This document shows positions 62,201-64,000 of a DNA stretch of 64,000 nt, piece after piece. Numbering within the stretch: position 1 is the first letter of the stretch; every line of letters begins with the position of its first letter. The stretch spans positions 2,956,590 to 3,020,589 of the forward strand of contig VZSR01001685.1 of the NCBI GenBank assembly GCA_013398615.1, in the 5' to 3' direction. The position numbers and the translations under genes were made by a program. Source of the stretch: Brachypodius melanocephalos (Eukaryota; Chordata; Aves; Passeriformes; Pycnonotidae). The notes beneath the pieces were generated by a model. The model was not told where the DNA came from. It saw nothing but the letters and a program-made list of their open reading frames with translations, and ran no database searches.

Positions 62201-63459
62201 GGGTTGGGTTGGACTTGATGATCTTGGAGATCTTTTCCAACCTAATGATTCTGTGATTCTGTGATATGCAGGTCACACCAGCAGCTGCTGCTTAGTCCTT
62301 GCAGCACACATATATATGCAGTGAGAGAGAGTGAGATTATGCAGAGATATGGCTAAGAAAACATTTATTAAGAAGATGTAATCTGGTAGGGCAAACTAGT
62401 GATCAGGTGCAAATGTTCAGCCAGAAAAATGCACTGACTGGCCCTGTTTTGCACACAACCAGCCCCTTCTATACCCTTTTCTAGCTGAGCTCTCTTTTCC
62501 TCTCTTCATGAATCCCCTGGGTCCATACATCTCCACTGAGTCCCCATTCCCCCAGATCTGTGGTAGCTCTAATTTAGACTCTTGTCAGTTACAAAGTCCA
62601 AGCTGATCTAGCTGGAATTGTCCTGTGGTTTCTGGATCGCCCACCAATTATCATTAGGTTTGTTTCTTGTCATAGTGTCTGTGTTTGTCAAGTCTGTGTC
62701 TGGGTATGTTTTGTGTCTGTTTCCTCCTTTTTCTCCATTGGTTTATCAACTGTCAAGGCCACTGATCTGATGGATAAAAAATTCTCACACTTCCAGGTGC
62801 CAGGTTCTATTAGTATATGTGACCAGGTTAGGTCCTCATCATCCCCTCTCTTTATCACTAATCCCTCAGGTTTGGTTGGTTGTTTTTTGTTTTTCCAGTA
62901 TGTTCTTGTTTATGATTTCCTCTTTGTCTTATTAACTCCTGTTGCACTGGAAAAGGTCCTTGTCCATATACCCTTCGAAGAGTTGACACTCTCCTACCAT
63001 ATAACCTTAGATATGGCTAGTACAGTAAGTTTTTCTTCATCAACAAAATATTATTTAATTTTTTCTGATTAGATTTTATTTTTTTACATTTAAATCAGTT
63101 TCTGACTGGGTAAAGGAAAACATGAACAAATCCAAAATTTTACATGAAATATCTTCTTTCAAGGCATACTATTATAATGGTACTATAATATAACAGTATA
63201 AAAATACATCTATAAGTCTTTGTGATTATTTTCTTCCCTGCAGAATATAGGTAAAATTTTCTAATGTTTACATTACTTTAAAATATGTAGTAGATTATTT
63301 TTAACTTTTTTATTTCTGTCTTTTTTTTAACCATTAGGAAATCCTGAAAAAATTTCAGAAGCAAATGTGTATGTCCAAGTTCTCGATGTGAATGATAATG
63401 CGCCAGAATTCCCCAAATATTATGAAACATTTGTTTGTGAAAATGCAGTTTCTGGACAG
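39365..63459 (+). CDS. CDH19: Cadherin-19-like type II classical cadherin, 5' part (spliced, 3' end outside window)
   Basis: Calcium-dependent homophilic cell adhesion protein of the plasma membrane; in the family, the tail (outside this window) binds catenins. Eight exons (198, 295, 120, 165, 185, 254, 137 and 122 nt) join into 492 codons without a stop. Visible order: signal peptide core about residues 5-17; prodomain ending in the furin site RRSKR at 39-43; mature EC1 from Asp44 with Trp45 and Trp47, the paired tryptophans of type II strand swapping; EC1 closing at DVNDNEP 141-147; EC2 closing at DINDNPP 249-255; EC3 closing at EDADEPP 363-369; EC4 closing at DVNDNAP 468-474; EC5 starting at YYETFVCEN 479-487. 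Calcium-site motifs LDRE, DADD and PESE are intact. N-glycosylation sequons lie at 122, 246, 310, 425 and 443. Assignment to CDH19 rather than CDH7 or CDH20 rests on remembered family sequence: GQPYFSVEP, VIIQAKDM.GQPGA, ETQEGIV.LKK and YYET.VCENA.SGQ, plus exon lengths. Family assignment is near certain; the paralogue is probable. Confidence 0.85.
40015..40480. promoter_or_regulatory. Candidate intronic enhancer with clustered homeodomain-type TAAT cores
   Basis: Within the first coding intron. Many TAAT/ATTA cores occur close together (near 40060-40090, 40160-40170, 40383-40412, 40440-40475), mixed with less AT-biased blocks, and an ATT microsatellite sits in the middle (40246-40295). The clustering is visible, but no conservation data are available and AT-rich DNA produces such cores by chance. 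Confidence 0.15.
40246..40295. repeat. (ATT)n-like microsatellite
   Basis: Interrupted ATT/ATTATC units in the first coding intron. Confidence 0.85.
42819..43113 (+). CDS. CDH19: CDH19 coding exon 2 (most of EC1)
   Basis: 295 nt, the expected size for this type II cadherin exon. Residues 67-164 plus the first base of codon 165. Contains the EC1 calcium-site motifs LDRE (106-109), PESE (131-134) and the EC1-EC2 linker DVNDNEP (141-147), and ends in the conserved VPEMSPEG turn. The acceptor is ACTTTCAG|CTG; the donor is GAAG|GTATCA, with Gly165 completed by the next exon. At the type I HAV position the sequence reads HAI (119-121), consistent with a type II cadherin. Confidence 0.96.
43114..49199 (+). 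other. CDH19 intron after coding exon 2 (6086 bases)
   Basis: Starts with a T-run within 40 bases of the donor and holds the TA/TG microsatellite at 43770-43823. No other coding sequence was recognised, and the flanking exons join in frame without a missing piece. Confidence 0.85.
43770..43823. repeat. Compound (TA)n(TG)n microsatellite
   Basis: A (GATA/TA) tract passes directly into about 14 TG units. Intronic and likely length-variable; a TG tract of this kind can form Z-DNA. Confidence 0.95.
49200..49319 (+). CDS. CDH19: CDH19 coding exon 3 (EC2, first part)
   Basis: 120 nt, phase 1 in and phase 1 out, the conserved family length. Gives residues 165-204, with the DADDPSYGNSA calcium loop (175-185) and the family signature QGQPYFSVEPKTG. 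The acceptor is TTCCTTGAG|G. Its G at -3 makes it weaker than the other acceptors in this gene, and it sits after a 6.1-kb intron. The donor is ACAG|GTACTG. Confidence 0.95.
49320..49964 (+). other. CDH19 intron after coding exon 3 (645 bases)
   Basis: The shortest intron in view; no repeats recognised. Confidence 0.9.
49965..50129 (+). CDS. CDH19: CDH19 coding exon 4 (EC2, second part)
   Basis: 165 nt, residues 205-259 plus one base. Contains DRE (214-216), QAKD (226-229) and the EC2-EC3 linker DINDNPP (249-255). The stretch before DRE is one residue shorter than I recall for CDH7 and matches CDH19, which is one reason for the gene call. The acceptor is ATTTTTAG|GGG; the donor is CAGC|GTGAGT. 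Confidence 0.95.
50130..51114 (+). other. CDH19 intron after coding exon 4 (985 bases)
   Basis: Nearly a third of this intron is a minus-strand CR1 fragment at 50647-50930; the rest is unique AT-rich sequence. Confidence 0.9.
50647..50930 (-). mobile_element. CR1 LINE 3' fragment
   Basis: Opens with CATAGAACCATAGAATAG (complement of the CR1 tail repeat), then TTGGAATGGACCTTTAAATG, CTAGTCCAA, CAGGGATGGAACATTGACCA, TCTCTGGGCAACC and TTCTTATATCTAATCTAAACC, all in CR1 order. 5'-truncated and non-coding; the right edge is approximate. Confidence 0.9.
51115..51299 (+). CDS. CDH19: CDH19 coding exon 5 (EC3, first part)
   Basis: 185 nt, residues 260-321, ending in phase 0. Carries SVSEEAPVGT, the EDSDIGDNA calcium loop (282-290) and the conserved ETQEGIVLLKK end. 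One codon shorter than the remembered CDH7 exon and equal to CDH19. The acceptor is TTCTTTAG|GGC and the donor AAAAAAG|GTGAGA. A CR1 fragment ends about 185 bases upstream of the acceptor. Confidence 0.95.
51300..52368 (+). other. CDH19 intron after coding exon 5 (1069 bases)
   Basis: T-rich stretches at 51391-51427 and 51930-51985; no mobile element or exon recognised. Confidence 0.9.
52369..52622 (+). CDS. CDH19: CDH19 coding exon 6 (end of EC3, start of EC4)
   Basis: 254 nt, residues 322-405 plus two bases, the conserved family size. Includes VDYE (323-326), the EC3-EC4 linker EDADEPP (363-369) and the EC4 loop ARDPDDADSPV (395-405). This linker lacks the usual DxNDN; type II cadherins characteristically have DxDEPP here, so it is not a defect. 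The acceptor is TTCTTAACAG|AGA; the donor is TCAG|GTACCT. Confidence 0.96.
52915..52942. repeat. (ATT)n/(TAA)n trinucleotide repeat abutting a gap
   Basis: ATTATT units turn into AATAAT units, making an inverted arrangement, and the sequence then breaks into N. Confidence 0.9.
52943..53045. other. Assembly gap (103 N)
   Basis: Unresolved bases next to a trinucleotide repeat, which probably blocked assembly. Confidence 1.
53922..54010. repeat. A-rich (CAAAAA)n low-complexity tract
   Basis: CAAAAA and CAAAA units with an A-run of about 18 inside. The lysine-rich frame through it is an artefact of the repeat. Confidence 0.95.
55153..55289 (+). CDS. CDH19: CDH19 coding exon 7 (EC4, middle)
   Basis: 137 nt, residues 406-451 plus one base. 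Starts RYSIVHSMHLKRLFSI and carries NGT (425-427), LDRE (434-437) and NLT (443-445). The two sequons make EC4 the most heavily glycosylatable domain in view. The acceptor TTTTTTTTTGGTGCAG precedes 55153; the donor is ACAA|GTGAGT. Confidence 0.96.
55593..55666 (+). repeat. Near-perfect 30-bp inverted repeat (hairpin)
   Basis: Arms 55593-55622 and 55637-55666 are complementary over 30 bases around a 14-base loop; the only mismatch would be a G-U wobble in RNA. It lies in the sense-transcribed intron about 300 bases after coding exon 7. It could be a microRNA-like precursor, a miniature inverted-repeat element or a recent local inverted duplication. The sequence shows the structure only. Confidence 0.9.
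57165..58127 (+). mobile_element. CR1 LINE fragment, end of reverse-transcriptase region to 3' end
   Basis: Begins with a decayed CAGTACTGGGGTCAGTTCTGTTC block (the SVLGPVLF region of CR1 reverse transcriptase) and a damaged FADDTKLG box, then CR1 3' sequence (TTCCAGGTCCTGCACTT, GAAAGCTGCCTGGCAGAAAA, GGTTGTCTAGCACTGGAATA, TTCCCAGGGAAGT) and a tail near TTCTGTG at 58121-58127. Many stops; inactive. Confidence 0.92.
59197..59228. repeat. (AAAT)n microsatellite
   Basis: About eight TAAA units in intron 7 of the coding series. Confidence 0.95.
59620..60455 (-). mobile_element. CR1 LINE fragment with internal deletion
   Basis: The plus strand reads as the reverse complement of CR1: GATGGTGACTCAACCATTTCC, GAACATTTTCCTAGTATCCA, GTCTCACCTGAGCCTCCTCT, CTTGGTGTCGTGTAAACTGA, AACAGAACGGGCCCCAGTAT. 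The spacing between the 3' part and the internal part is shorter than in a full CR1, so a segment is missing near 60020-60060. It lacks the tail microsatellite. Confidence 0.9.
60456..61914. other. Intronic DNA with a GC-richer block of unknown origin
   Basis: The segment at about 61170-61900 is richer in G and C than the rest of the intron and has a short (CA)n run at 61499-61514. No product is recognised in its frames. Together with the LTR-like segment beyond the next CR1 it may be one interrupted retroviral-type insertion, but no gag, pol or env similarity is visible. Confidence 0.3.
61499..61514. repeat. Short (CA)n microsatellite
   Basis: Eight AC units, followed by ATGCAC. Confidence 0.9.
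61915..62264 (+). mobile_element. CR1 LINE 3' fragment, relatively well preserved
   Basis: AGAGGTGACCTTATCACTCT, ACAACTTCCTGAAGGGTGGC, GGGTTGGTCTCTTTCTCC, GACTGGATATTAGGAAAAAG, GGTTGGACTTGATGATCTTG and the terminal ATTCTGTGATTCTGTGA are all CR1 3' hallmarks in the right order. 5'-truncated. Confidence 0.95.
62265..62660 (-). mobile_element. Possible degraded LTR (antisense)
   Basis: Read on the minus strand, a TATA-like GGTATAGAAG (complement near 62464-62474) is followed about 100 bases later by AATAAA (complement of TTTATT at 62364-62369), the spacing of promoter and polyadenylation signal in an LTR. No matching second LTR or retroviral coding sequence was seen and the ends are not defined. 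It could be unique sequence. Confidence 0.25.
63338..63459 (+). CDS. CDH19: CDH19 coding exon 8 (end of EC4, start of EC5)
   Basis: 122 nt, residues 452-492, ending in phase 0 after SGQ. Contains the EC4-EC5 linker DVNDNAPEF (468-476) and the opening YYETFVCENAVSGQ of the membrane-proximal domain, strongly CDH19-like. The acceptor is TTTTAACCATTAG|GAA and the donor ACAG|GTGAGC. The following intron continues past the window edge, so the remaining EC5, transmembrane and cytoplasmic exons are not seen. Confidence 0.96.
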
Positions 63460-64000
63460 GTGAGCATGAAAAAGTTAGCTGTTTTCTCAATACAATGAAG
63501 ATTTGTTCTGAGATGTTTAGCATTTATTCTTTTAGTTCTGTGAGTACAGACTGCATTTTTTCTGTTTCCAAAATTAGTTCTGTTAAATTTCATTACAGTG
63601 ATGTGTACTTTTCCCCCTTTTAAAACAAAATCTGTGTGTCTTGTTTGTTTTTAAAAACAAGTAATAAAGTACAGGCAGAAACTTCTGAAAAAATATAGGG
63701 CACAAATTTGTTTCACGTAAAGGTCACAGATGAAAAATCTATGTCTGATAACTTCAGCAATAGCATAAGAACGAGGGTTAGACCAATTTCAAACCAGATT
63801 CATTGTGTCCTTCAGTTAGAAAACATTTATTGTGAACTGAATTCAAGTTCCTGACTAGTTCAGTGCAAGTCTGAAAATGTTTAAGACACAGCACTTACAC
63901 CACCTTTCCTAGCTGGGAGGTTAAGCTATTTTTATATTAAACATCCTTCCCAGGAGGTTATTTTCCTTTTCCTACTTGATATCCATGTGAATGGTGTATC
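63460..64000 (+). other. Start of the CDH19 intron after coding exon 8 (runs off the window)
   Basis: Ordinary AT-rich intronic sequence; no further exon before the window edge. Confidence 0.9.

Larger units (their letters stand above)
55290..63337 (+). other. CDH19 intron after coding exon 7 (8048 bases)
   Basis: The longest and most repeat-loaded intron in the window: a long hairpin at 55593-55666, three CR1 fragments in alternating orientation, an AAAT repeat, a CA repeat and a possible antisense LTR. The flanking exons join in frame, so no coding exon is missing. Confidence 0.9.

Overview
The window is vertebrate nuclear DNA, most likely from a bird. It is AT-rich and intron-rich, carries split genes with GT-AG introns, and the recognisable interspersed repeats are CR1 LINEs. 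Several of these end in the ATTCTGTG / ATTCTATG-type 3' microsatellite typical of sauropsid CR1 elements. There are no bacterial-type genes, operons or CRISPR arrays. Three runs of N (about 100 bases each) are assembly gaps.

The one gene I can support starts at 39336 and runs off the right edge on the plus strand. It is a type II classical cadherin, best matched to cadherin-19 (CDH19). Eight coding exons are present: 39365-39562, 42819-43113, 49200-49319, 49965-50129, 51115-51299, 52369-52622, 55153-55289 and 63338-63459. They join in a single open frame of 492 codons covering the signal peptide, a short prodomain with a furin site, EC1 to EC4 and the start of EC5. The rest of EC5, the membrane segment and the catenin-binding tail lie beyond position 64000. 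Exon lengths and phases follow the conserved type II cadherin plan, and two exons have the CDH19-like rather than CDH7-like length.

Region by region: 1-39335 is upstream non-coding DNA. It contains a CR1 fragment at 5485, a probable recent poly(A) retrocopy at 12189-12550, a CpG-rich islet at about 19660-19975, a T/G tract at 25513-25609 and a long degraded CR1 with reverse-transcriptase coding remnants at 37051-38830. From 39336 to 64000 is the CDH19 gene. Its introns hold four more CR1 fragments, a 30-bp-arm perfect hairpin in the eighth coding intron (55593-55666), a possible antisense LTR near 62265-62660 and several microsatellites.

I found no previously undescribed multi-gene system. 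The items most worth a second look are the retrocopy with its intact 46-base tail, the near-perfect intronic hairpin, the CpG islet and the altered mature N-terminus of the cadherin (Asp-Trp-Leu-Trp).
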